This document shows, piece by piece, positions 1 through 11,700 of a stretch of DNA of 64,000 bases. Made by a program: the position numbers and the translations under genes. Origin of the DNA: Apostichopus japonicus. Its lineage: Eukaryota; Echinodermata; Holothuroidea; Aspidochirotida; Stichopodidae. The stretch's first letter is position 1, and each line of letters starts with the position of its first letter. The notes below the pieces were generated by a model. That model was not told the origin of the DNA. It saw only the letters and a program-made list of their open reading frames with translations, and ran no database searches. The stretch spans positions 19,480,321-19,544,320 of the forward strand of contig NC_092578.1 of assembly GCF_037975245.1 (NCBI RefSeq), written 5' to 3'.

Positions 1-232
1 ATAGGTATATCTCCAACAAGCACATAGCCTATATGTAGGCTGTATGATTTCTTAACCATGGCTATATGTGACCAAGGAATAACATATTTGCAGATACTGG
101 CACACTTATTTATTCATCAATATGTTGCTTTACATATTATATATTTATTCATAAATATATCATATACCATATTAGTCTCCCTCCCCGCAGTCGTTACAGA
201 TTTTTATTAATTTTACTTTGTTTGCTGAAAAG
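1..232. other. No gene seen (probable intron)
   Basis: AT-rich sequence before the first recognised exon of the Tie-like gene. I see no coding signal, and it is probably intron. Confidence 0.5.
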
Positions 233-3200
233 TGGCACCCTGGGATTTTCATTGTTTCGTGACCCCTCCCGTTCGTAATCTTCGGTCGATGAAACCAGTT
301 GAACTATTGGCTGTTGCCGGGGGAGGTCCCGATGCGTTCACTACGACGTTCCGAGGACGGGACCACGGAGAGTTTTACAGTAATGGAATGTTCGTTAGTT
401 ACGAAGCGACACTGGTAAGCTATATATTCCCTTAATATGAAAAAGATGTTATTTTGATATCAAATGTAAAGCAACTAGTTGTGATTGCAGCGCCTCTCAT
501 CAGGGGAATACATCGGCTTACCTATATAATAGACCTATACTGTTCCTGACAATTGCGTCAGATAATAAAAGCGGAAATGGGATTAAGGATTAATACCAAT
601 TGATTAATTAATCTTCTGTCTACGCCAAAATCGTACTGAAATTTATGCGGGTTCATTGCGGTATCTCTCTGTGTGGAAAGAAAACTAGTGCTGAAAATTT
701 TCCAAAGTTGAATATTGCCTCGATATCAGAGCAATCACCCCCCCCCCCCCCCCCCCCTCAAACAAAAGTAATGGGTTAGTTCCATTTTCTTTTACAGTTT
801 GCATAGAGCGCATTATTATTCTAGCTTATATGTAATTACATGTCATACAACCGGTAAACTAATAGCTTTATCGATTTTACAATTAGGGGGCAACATCAAC
901 AGATGGGGACACGCTCCGAATATACAAATCAACTTTACTAGAACCAGAGAAGGAATGCAGCAAGGCTAAACGTTTTGGAGTACACTTTTGCGATTATTTT
1001 TCTACTGTGCAACGATTCAGCGCTCAAGTTTTAATACACAACCAAGAAGGTATGTATTGTTAAAAGTACAGAGAAATAATCACATCTCAAACGCGTTGAG
1101 GTTAAAAATGTACATGTGCATGATGTTACCAAAACTTCAAAAACTTACGATGCACAACTTAGGGGACTTTTCGTTAGTTTTCGGTCTATGTTGTAGCCAG
1201 GGTTGGGTTGGTATTAGGCCTCATCCCTACCCGAAATGTATGGACTAACATCGCCGAAGCAATTGGTTCATATGGTGATATGTATACAACACGACCCTCC
1301 GAAATAACACCCCCCCCCCTCCAAAAAAAAAGTTCTCCATCGACTCAACCCGTACAACGGAACCTCTCCCCCTCATAAGCTCTCGGCGCTACCCCCCCCC
1401 CCCAATTAATCGTGACTTTTCTTGCCAAAATATGAAAAATTCATATAAAAGTACAATGGTTAATCTTCACCTTTTAAATGATGATTTTATAAATGACAAC
1501 ATTCTTACCTTCGATTAAGAAAGAGAGTGTATTTTAAGAATCTACTCTTTTCAGCTGCGTCACTTCTTTCTTTTGAGATGCGTCACTTCCGGTTAGACCG
1601 AAGGAGAGGCAAATCCATCATGCTAGGGCAGACCGTGGGATATCTATGGATGGTGTGAAGGCGGCGGTAGTTGGGGGACGAGCGTGGGGACGGGTAGGGG
1701 GGGAGTCTAAAACGTGTCATTGAAAGTGGTATATTGGTAAAGGTATCCTTATTTACTTCTGAAAACATAAGGATGTTAAGTTTACCCTACACTAGCAATT
1801 CATATCGTCATTGCAACAACATATAAAATAGAACTGGCGAGTTCAGAGGATGTGGTCATTTATAGCAATGTTGACGCCATACAGGGTGTTTTAATCTTTA
1901 ATGGATTTCTTTCTTGATGTATTTCTTGATCCTTCTCTAAATTATGACGTATGTCTGCCTGATTTGTATATCTTCTAGTTCTAATTCCAAGGGACGCCAT
2001 ACGAACTGTAGTGGTTTCTACTGGTGAAACTCTTACATTGTGCATTAATCCAAATATTCCAAAGGCTTGGAAAGGACCCATTGCATGGAGTTTTAATGGC
2101 CGTGACCCACTTTGGTTACGTCGTTGGACCGGTTCTACTTGCATCCATGTTAAACACATTCAAACGTGTCAGGCAGGTGTGTACGAAGCTTATCGACGTA
2201 TCTGTGGAAGGAAGGAAAAACAACATGCTTACTTTGATGTCCGTGTACGGGGTATGAAAGTTATTTTCGTCAAAATGAACTTGATCAGTGCGTTAGTAAC
2301 GTAACACGTTTTTTTCACCGGCGGATGAATACACCTGTAATTTGCATCGCGTTCCGCAATAGTCGTCTGCTATTGTATTGCGCACTTAATTTGTATTTAC
2401 ACTATACAAGCACGGCATGGCCTGAATAACGTAAAAAAATGACTAGTGACAAATTGATCGTCACGATTAGCTTGGAGTTCTTTGTTCTGTGGCTTAAAAT
2501 TGTCAAAATATATCAAATGAGGTTTTTTCATAAGCTTTATAGAAGTTTACTTCCAGGAAGGAAAGATTTTAAGTGCAATTTTAACAATGGAATTAATATA
2601 GGTCTACGTATTATTTGTCTAGTTTCGTGTAGCCGAAAGTGCAAAGGTGCCTATAAACAAATTGCCAATTAAACCAGTGTACTCTAACGGTGAAAAAGAA
2701 TTCGCTTATTTTTTTTTATTGTCGTAACGAGTCACGTTATTACACAAATTATTACAAAAAAAAAAACAATTATCTCTTGAAAATATGAATGAATTAGCTT
2801 CTCTTCTCAGACGTTTTTGCGGAGTAAGTTACAGTGAAAACATTACAGAAATGGGAATAGTCCTACACTAATTTAAAATGCACGTTTCAAGGAACAGTAA
2901 ACTTCATTCTCCAAAACATGATCGCTTATTGTCCTGGTTCACACATGATTCCGTCTGATCAAATACCTTTTATTTTAAAGCAATGACACTACAAAGGTTA
3001 ACGCTTCACTTCGGACTGAACTTGGAATTGTTCACATAGCCTTCATGTTAAACTTTAAAGACTCAACTTCCAGCAATAACTAGGCTAGTACAGTATAGTA
3101 TAGTAAGTCCGTATGTGTGTGAAGCACACAATTCACCGACCATTTTGTCTATGCATTGTATTGCTGTCTGGACGTCTGTTCATGTTGCTATGACAACTGA

Positions 3201-4608
3201 CATTCATTTCATGTGCCGTATGCGTCAGATCCTTACAAGTGTTGTTCATATAAACCTATCATGGTTATCCGTGTTATGGTATTTGCTTTTTTACGTTGTT
3301 TTGAGACTGTTAACTATAATTAAGTAAGAACCAACTACAGGGTACCATTACAATACATTTGTTGGTTGTTCTCCCTGCATAATCTTGCGATAATGGCACG
3401 GTAAACCGGTCATAAACTTATAATGATTGTAACATTCGTTTTATAGAATAACAGGAAATAAATCTTTGAAAGATCACACGATCCTTCGAGAGGTGGCATG
3501 TGTCTGTCACACTCTCAGAAGCACCTGAAGATGCAGCCAGGCCTCGCGAGAGGATGGCGTCAAGGGAGCTGCAGCCCGCGATAAAATGGGATGCTCTGGA
3601 AAAGTGGGATAAAGAATAATGCGTTGCACTTTTCGGAATATATATACTTAAAAGCAAGAACCGGAGACTTCAAAATGGGGGACCGGTGACGTAGTTGTCA
3701 CTTGAGCCCGTCGTGGCCCTCACTAGTTTGTATAGATATTATAGTAGAGGAGATATTAGAGAATGTCCATTCAATGTTACATTTTCGTTCGTACAAATTC
3801 TATATTTTCTTTTCCACTTTCAATTTTGGCAGCATGTCCAGATGGTTTCCACACCCCTCCGGCTTGTAGCAGTACTTGCTCTGTTACTTGTGTGCTTGGA
3901 TACTGTGGTGACGATGGACAATGCTTGTGCAGGAATGGCCTTACTGGCGAAAATTGTGACACAGGTGAGATAACACTGCGTATAAGGTTAAAACAAAACC
4001 AAATCACCCTCCCCCAGCACATGCAGAAATGACAACCTCAATCCAAATTTCATCACAGATCGAACATCCCTAACCCGTGTTAAACAAAAATCAACACAAT
4101 AGTTCAAGTTTCATTACAAAATATCCCCAACCCCTTCCTTCAGTTAGTCTCATGCATGCAGGTGCCATGAAACTAAATATCAACTCAAAACTGTTGTGTT
4201 TCCATAGCAACTCGTGGACAGTTTGGTTTGATTGATGGCGACATTCCCTGTGCGACAGTCGGTCTGGACGCGGATTGTAAGGGTAGCTTGATGTGCAGTC
4301 AACATGCAGGGTGCTCATGCGCTCCCGGCTGGAAAGGAATAAACTGCGATGAAGGTAAATATATTTATCTTGAAAGGGATGGAGAAAGAATGGGGGACGA
4401 TGTGGGTGGGAGGGGGTCCGGCCCTATACCATTCCTCAGGTAAGGAAAGACATTTCTGACATATTTCTTCATTTTTTGTTCTTCAATTAATCCTTCAGAT
4501 CTTTTCTTCACAATTTCTTCAACAGAGTGTGAATCCCTGACATGGGGCCCTGATTGTGTTTTCTCCTGCAACGGAGGTACCTCTTGTGACCGCTTCACCG
4601 GAGTGTGA
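233..4608 (+). CDS. Tie-like receptor fragment (Ig-like plus EGF-like modules), 5' partial, ends at an early TGA
   Basis: Six exons join in consistent phase: about 233-414, 887-1049, 1979-2251, 3833-3964, 4208-4354 and 4526-4608. All except the start of the first have clear AG/GT borders, and upstream exons probably lie before the window. Exons 1-2 encode an extracellular segment with two cysteines (ECSKAKRFGVHFCDYF). Exon 3 is Ig-like (ETLTLCINPN, then IAWSFNGRD and CQAGVYEAYRRIC). Exons 4-6 are one EGF/Tie-type cysteine module each; CNGGTSCDRFTG in the last resembles the Tie1/Tie2 EGF repeats. Tie receptors are endothelial angiopoietin receptors in vertebrates, and echinoderm genomes contain related Ig/EGF genes; this is family knowledge. 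The frame stops at TGA 4606-4608, inside the module, where a Cys-rich CxC stretch would be expected, and no TM or kinase exon follows before the minus-strand gene. It may be a truncated or secreted paralogue, a pseudogene, or a gene with an allelic nonsense change. Confidence 0.72.
739..757. repeat. Poly-C tract
   Basis: A homopolymeric C run in the first intron of the Tie-like gene. Similar runs of 9-14 C occur near 1310, 1392, 20273 and 53711 and inside the 150-bp array. C/G homopolymers are unusually common in this window. Confidence 0.9.
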
Positions 4609-5269
4609 TATGGATGTCATCTCCTTATGTATATAGCTGGACAAGCAACCAGCGAGAGAGACGCTGTACTTTCATGCTTTCAAATTGATACATAGACGGA
4701 TTAGCTTACTTCACATGAAGACATTTTTACAATTTTAAATTCTTTATCCAGCAAGTCAAACCTATAAGAAGTCAAATTTCTCTTAGTCTATACTATACTA
4801 TTTCGACGTTTCAACATTGTATCATTATTATTATTATGATAATTCGCATATAACAATCGTCACAGAGTTGTTAAATTTATTTAATTCTAATTCACTTTTA
4901 GTGAATTCAGGGTCGGACGGAGCCATCAATTGTTACCGGCGCTGGGCTTTATCTCTTTTTTTTTTTTTTTTCTTTCGATGGGAGTTCAAGTCAGAACCAA
5001 TGGTGTGTAAGATGAAGGTTAACAGGGTTTTTTTCGATGAAAATTCTTCGTCATATTTTTAGTGATATGTTTCCGGGGAATCAAAGTTTAAGACATTGAA
5101 GAACAATTAAAGAATATAAATGTAATTTATCACTTATAAGCTGCGATTAGTTATTTATTCCGTTATATTCACTTATCATTATGTATAGGCTACATAAAAA
5201 GCTATTAAGGTTTTTATAAAAAGGAAACAACTACTAGGAAAAAAATAAACAAAGAGAGAAAACAAGAGT
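4609..5269. other. Intergenic spacer, nothing recognised
   Basis: AT-rich DNA between the Tie-like stop and the U2-headed retroposon. After the TGA the same frame stays open for about 25 codons (it begins YGCHLLMY) and then stops. No further Tie exon, TM or kinase segment was found. There is a short T run near 4955. Confidence 0.5.
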
Positions 5270-5523
5270 GCAATCCACGGAGTTACTTTTTAAGAAAAAG
5301 TCGCCCAGGAAAGAACCTGGGCACGAAAACCAAACTACTTAACGCCTGATCCGCTTCTAACCCCAGTCCCCTTGCATCGGGACTGTGACTGTGTGATCAT
5401 CGTCAGGTGTGCATCACCATTCCCCGCGAAAGGGAACAGATACTACACATGATCTTAGCCAAAAGGCCGAGAAGCGACTACACATGATCTTAGCCAAAAG
5501 GCCGAGAGGCAATCCACGGAGTT
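5270..5523 (-). mobile_element. U2 snRNA-headed SINE-like retroposon with 15-bp target-site duplication
   Basis: The sequence GCAATCCACGGAGTT is present at 5270-5284 and again at 5509-5523 as a perfect 15-bp direct repeat, flanking about 224 bp. Read on the minus strand, the insert starts with the conserved 5' end of U2 snRNA (CTCGGCCTTTTGGCTAAGAT, then GTGTAGTATCTGTTC, which includes the branch-point-pairing GTAGTA). A partial tandem copy of the first 32 nt lies at 5477-5508. After GTTC the sequence leaves U2. The stem IIa and Sm-site region is replaced by an unrelated segment of about 150 nt with several short hairpins, for example GCCCAGG pairing with CCTGGGC and AGTCCC with GGGACT. SINEs with snRNA heads have been described in animals, which is established knowledge. 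Assignment here rests on the head and the duplication. The alternative is a chimeric U2 pseudogene. Confidence 0.75.
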
Positions 5524-5788
5524 GCATATCTCATCACCAGCAAACCGTTTAAGAGGAGTAGTTTTTCCCAAATTTGCGCTTTGACCCCTTCCATAGTCAT
5601 GGACTTCCGGTCGCCGTGCATGGGGTTAACACCACCGTTGGTCGTTTGAGACCAATAAAGTCAACATACAAAGATTCTAATCCACTAACAAAACTGAGGT
5701 CATCACTACTGCTCTATACAATGTATATATGTATATTCTATTTTGAGGGAGGGGGAGCGGACCCGATATTCACGTCTTTTTGACGTAT
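5524..5788. other. 3' flank of the ZP-domain gene
   Basis: This short spacer lies between the retroposon and the stop codon of the minus-strand ZP gene. On the minus strand ATTAAA overlaps the stop (5788-5793) and could act as a weak polyadenylation hexamer. No AATAAA was noticed in this stretch on the minus strand. Confidence 0.4.
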
Positions 5789-8700
5789 TTAATCTGTTCC
5801 ATTCGAGAGTGCTTCATATCCTTTGTAGTTCAATCTGCGCATGACACGATGTAAGGCCACGCCCATCGTCATTAAAGTCATAACCATGATTATTAATATA
5901 ACGGAGAGAGCTGTAGTAAAGACACTTGGCATATCGTTAGCAGAACCACCTTCCTCGTTGTTGACTAACGTCTTCACGGAAAGTACTGAAAGTACAAAAA
6001 CAATTCAAATTGGTTGATAATTTCATATTAATTCTATATTTTTATGTCCGGGGTGCAGAGAGGATAGAACAGAGACCTATAACATAGGGAATGAAATATC
6101 GCAAAGTTACCTTAAATTTCTGACAAATTCCGATACAGACAGTGGCGTAGGAAGGTACTTTTGAGTGGGGGGGGGGGCTGAAGACTGATGGCCGGCCTGA
6201 GGGAGGGGTCTAAGGGGAGGGGGTGCCCCCCTCCCCTTTGGAATGTTTTGCATTTCCAGGTAGCCTCAGATGCAATTTGGTGCAATATAGCACACTTCAA
6301 CACCCACTCCATTTTGTAAACTTAATTTTGTATTTTCACCAGGCCTTAGATGCTATTTGGTGCTCCAAATGAGATTTTTTTTCTCATTTGGAAATGAAAA
6401 AGGGGTTTTCTGACTTGCGAAGCGGGGGGCGGAATGATACTTCCGCCCCTCCACATTTTTCACTGGGGGGCCCGCGCCCCCCCCCCCAGCCCCCCGGTTC
6501 CTACGCCCTTGGATACAGATATTCCGATGCTTAAGCGACTTCATCGCTCATCGCGGTTTATATTCTTATGGGCGATGGGTGGAAAACTCTGACTGTTCTT
6601 TTCAGACAGCAGATAGTACCAGCATATCAGTACATGTGTTTGGCCCAGACCAAGGATATAGTGACTATCTGAATTTGCACATGGATGATTTATACTCCTG
6701 TGTTACACTCACATCCAGTGGCATATATAGTTATAACTATTGTGTCTATAAATCGCGTATAACTCCGATATGAACTTACAGCTTTTTTCAGCGTTCTCGT
6801 CGTTACCGTCCAGTAGGATTGGTCCTCTTGTAACTCTTTTAACTTGCTGATCAGAGTCTTTTATGGATCGACGATAACGGTTCTCTTCGCAGCCTCGATG
6901 ACATTCTGAATATGCATCGTTTACGTCACACACGATGACCTCACAGTGAATCCAAACCTGTAAACAAAACAACAATCAATGTGACGTTCTTAATTAGGTT
7001 TCACACCACAATGAGAGTAGTGTAATTCCGTCTGAAAGGTTAATCCTCGTGAATTGTTCCTAAACGATCTACTATGTAATGACCTTTTGGCATGCTTGCA
7101 GTTATCATTAGAATTTCTTTATTATATGGATATTAAAAAGAATGAAATAAACCACTGATAGTGTCAAAATGAAGATGATTGAAAGTGATTTTAATACATT
7201 TTACAAATTCTTCGGAGAGTCGAGAGTTGACACATGGATTGGGAAAGTATGCCTTAGAAAACTTTCACCTCTTATATAGATAATATTGGCACAGCTATAG
7301 GCAAATATTCCACTTGTATCACATATTTTTTCAATAATAAACCAACAAGAAGATCAAAACAGATGGGAAATCTTTTGAAGAATATATGCCATCATAATGA
7401 CATCACAAACAATGACGTCACAGACACTAGTGTGTTCCACGTCCAGATGTATAGGAGATATTGGGGGATTTATCCAATCAAAGTAGGCCTTAGTTATATA
7501 ACACTCCATCAGTCATGTCTCGACTTCAGTAGCAGCTATACGGATGAGGATTTTCAACTAACTTAGACTAGAATATCCTACAAACAAAATGGCGATCCTA
7601 GTTGAAATATGTGTACTATTATGCTGACATCTTTAGCGAAGTTTCTTTTACCCTGGGGGAAACACTCGGGAATGTTCATGTTTACAAATATTTTCCTTTC
7701 ATGGAATACGGTTTAAATTGATATGTTTAAGACATAACTGTTCATTCAGGAGAATTCTTGAATGCGTCAAAGTATAAAGTTTCTACTCTTCAGAGGGACT
7801 CAATCTAGCACCAACTATATAGAAACAAATGGCGGTCTTAGTTCAAATGTTTTCACTATATTTGCTGATGTCTTGAGCGAATTTTCATGCGTGAAAACTT
7901 GATTTTGTTCTTAATTTATCATCATTGTTCCTCTTTTAATGATTATTAATTTCTTTGTCTATTGCTATTAGAACATTTATTTTTAATAGCTGGACTGCCA
8001 CTAATCTAGAATCCATTGTGAGGATTACAAAACGGCAGTAAGATTAAAATTTAATCTGAACTTTCTATCAAAAAGAAGAGATTATCAAATCGTACCTGTG
8101 AAAATTCACTACCAAGATCCTGTCTAAATCGAAAACTGGTTAATTCGAAGTCCGCCTGTGTCTGTATGTGTGGTTTGAGGACCCTCACCGCAGCACTGTT
8201 GGCACCACATCTAATGGATGATATGAAATGTTGATAAAGTCATAACAATTCATTCGTCCACATAAGATAGATTGAATATTTCAGTCTATTCATTGTATGC
8301 ATACTGCAATCTATATTATAATGCAATGTTGTATTCATAAATAAGTTATATTGGAATATTTATAGTAAAGCCTACTAAGTTTTCAATCTATTCATTTATT
8401 GAAAATTTCAAACCAATATCATCTAATGCTTTCACACTAATTTGTCATGAATTCGTCGTAAATTCATAAAAGAGTACACAGTAACATCAAACACGATGAT
8501 GCGATAGAAAATGCTGTTTTTGTGTTCATATTTCGTTATAATTGGTATGTTTAATTCCAAACAGATTGAATTCAATTCAACTTAGTAGAATTGTGTATCG
8601 GTCCATTTTATCCTAGAGAGTAGGCATGAGATGACACAACTTTTTAACTACATCTTCGTCTAAAGCTTACATTAAAATGATCAGTTATGTTAAAACATCC

Positions 8701-11700
8701 CATCTGATCTCACAAGGAAAACATGTTAACATATAACTATATAAATAGTTTGCTATAGTCTGCTTACCCGTCTTTGATAAACTCGTACACAAGACTATCT
8801 TCATAGTTAGGAGAAGGTGTTGCACGACAGCTACGCAGATGGATTTCTAAATTGTCAGCGGCTCGAAGCAGTTCAGAACGGAAGAACAAATTCGTACCAA
8901 GATGCGTCTCTACGGGGTACTTATTGTATTTGACCGTGTAGGAGATGTCCGTATAAATGGCGAAATCGTAAACAAATTCACCCTTTTCTCGTTTCATTAT
9001 GTAGTCACTGATCGTGACAAAATGCGAAAGAAGTTTCTTTGATCTGTCGTAATCGCAAGAAATCGGTATCTGGAGACTAAGGTATTCCACAATCATGTTT
9101 GTGTTATCATCGTGGTTTACGACACTGTTGGTGTAAAAACTGTGTGTAGCGTTGTCCTATAAGAAACAGAGAAACTTGAAGCTGCGTTTTGTGATGCTGA
9201 ATCTGTTTAATATATCCGTGCTGTTATATACTCGAGCACGGCTAAATAATCAATATAACTTAGTTGAAATTAATAACTTCACGGCGAGAAATGATCACGT
9301 AAGAAATGTATTCTGAAAGAATAACATTTGTGGGACACAATTTTAGCTATAGATTGCAGGCTTGGGTTCGGTACCACATTCGGTAAGTGAGCTGTTTCAG
9401 CTAAAATACGGTGGGTATAATCTTCAACAATTCTGGCATAATATGTTTGTTCCTTACTGTATATTCGGTACCACATTCGGTAAGTGAGCTATTTAAATTA
9501 TATGCGTGGGTATTATTAAAATATTCTGGCATAGCAATTTTCTTACTTACTGTGTATTCGGTACCACATTCGGTAAGTGAGCTATTTAAGCTTATGTACG
9601 GATAATTTGCAAAGCTTCTGCAGTTGGGGTTGACTGCATCACCCATCAGGTAAAGTCCCGTAGCTGGAAATGAAGCTTCTACCAGTTGTCTGGGAATGTC
9701 TATCTGGAATGATGTTGGACCACAAAGAAGGACGATTTCGTCAGCATATCGATCATCATCACCAGGGGTATCAGTTGTGACGTCAGGGGCGTCGCTCGTG
9801 ACGTCAATCAAGTCACTTGTAACAGGAAAGTATGTTGTAGCCTCAGGTACTGCAACACAAATAATATCATTGCCAAAAAGTAGAGCGAGAATGTTGAATT
9901 TCATAATTAGTGAGGGGACATTTTCTTCATTTTGTTTATAAGTAAAACTTGCTTTAATTAAACTGATAACATTCATGGATGACCATCAAATATAACAATT
10001 AAATACTGACCCTCGGTGACAAAGAATGACCATTCATTTTTGTAAGTCGTGGCCGAGGATTCTATTCCACAATACGTTGTGCTTCTGGCCACTCCTGATC
10101 CCATTAAGATGTAATATGACGTCATCTCTCGTAGATACTGAGCAGGGATGGTGAAGCGAAGAGTATTATCACCCGGAAAGTGGACTTGGTATCGATTTTC
10201 AGAGTCAACCTGGTATACCATGTTTCCATTTTGGCTGTAAAGCGATATCATGGTGGATCTAGATGGACGAGCAACCTAAAGTTATGAAATAATAATAAAT
10301 AAGGCCAATAGTAGTAATAATGATTTACCAATTTAAAGTGTAGCTGATCGGGGAGTTACTCTCACTTTTTCATTGAGATCACGAGCTCTTAAATTGCTGA
10401 CCTCTGCTAGGCGTATTGTTCAATCACAACCTCTATAAATATTCATAAAAAATGCTTTAAAAAGAAGAAGACTGGAAAGGAAACAAAGAATTGATGGAGA
10501 CTATAATGATGCTTACAGTCTGGTCGTAAATTAGCTCCATATGTAAGTCTTGCAGTGGTACGCGTCCTCCACGCGAAGGCGTCATAGCAATTATCTCTGG
10601 AGGAGAATCTGTAATGATAGGGGGAAAAAATGTTTAAATCAGCAACCACGGTTTCCTTCAATTGTAGGAATCTCCACGAGAAATACCTGTATAGTTATAG
10701 GAGCAGCAACCGCAATTTCCTTCAATTTCAGGAATCACCATAAGAAATACCTGTTTAGTTATAGGAGCAGCAACCGCAATTTCCTTAAGTTTCAGGAATC
10801 CCCGTAAGAAATACCTGTTTAGTTATAGGAGCAGCAACCCCGGTTTCCTTCAGTTTCAGGAATCACCATAAGAAATACCTGTAACGTTTGTAGGAGCAGC
10901 AACCGCGGTTTCCTTCAGTTTCAGGAATCACCATGAGAAGTACCGGTACACCAAAAACAAGCAACCGGAGTTTCATACATGGATCATCAGTTATATCATT
11001 CTATAAATAAAATTTATTAGCAGTAACTTCCTCAATATTAACGGAACATTCCAATTATTTCCAGACATGTGATAATTGGAGAACTAAATGTCCAAGTGAA
11101 TTGGATTGCTCTGAAGGTGATCGTTATTGAACTTTCTAGCACGTTTTTAGGCAATGCATACAAAGCTGTTTAGATGCACGTAGTTATAGTTGGTAATGTA
11201 TCAAACAAAGACTGAAAGTGAGAGAGAGGAGTTTTGCTTGCAGCCCTGGCAGTTTTGAGTTGTCACTCCATGTGAATAACAACAAACTACTTTATATTAT
11301 GAACTATATTATGTTGACATAAAGACATTATGGACTATTATTTGGACATATAGATATTATTGACTATTATGTTGACATATATTATGTTGACGGTGTAACA
11401 TAAAACTTGTCTCATCATGTTGAAACGAAATATTCATTTACATGTAGATATTCTTATATTACATAAATAGAATGAAATAAAATTTAAAGAAATTCATAAT
11501 AGCGATTAAAAACACTTACTTCCAGTTACAAGGGTTATACAAGTCTGTGGACTCACAGATCTGAAAAAAAGAGGTAAATATTAAAGGTATAACTGAAATG
11601 ATCAATAACAAGATACATCATATATTTATGTATGTATATTATATATATATATATATATATATACAGCAGAAATATTGTCCACAACATCGTAGGTGTGGTA

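Noticed and set aside
5443-5508. Functional U2 snRNA gene
   Set aside because: Only the first ~45 nt match U2. Stem II, Sm site and 3' stem-loops are missing, and the flanking duplication shows a retroposed insert.
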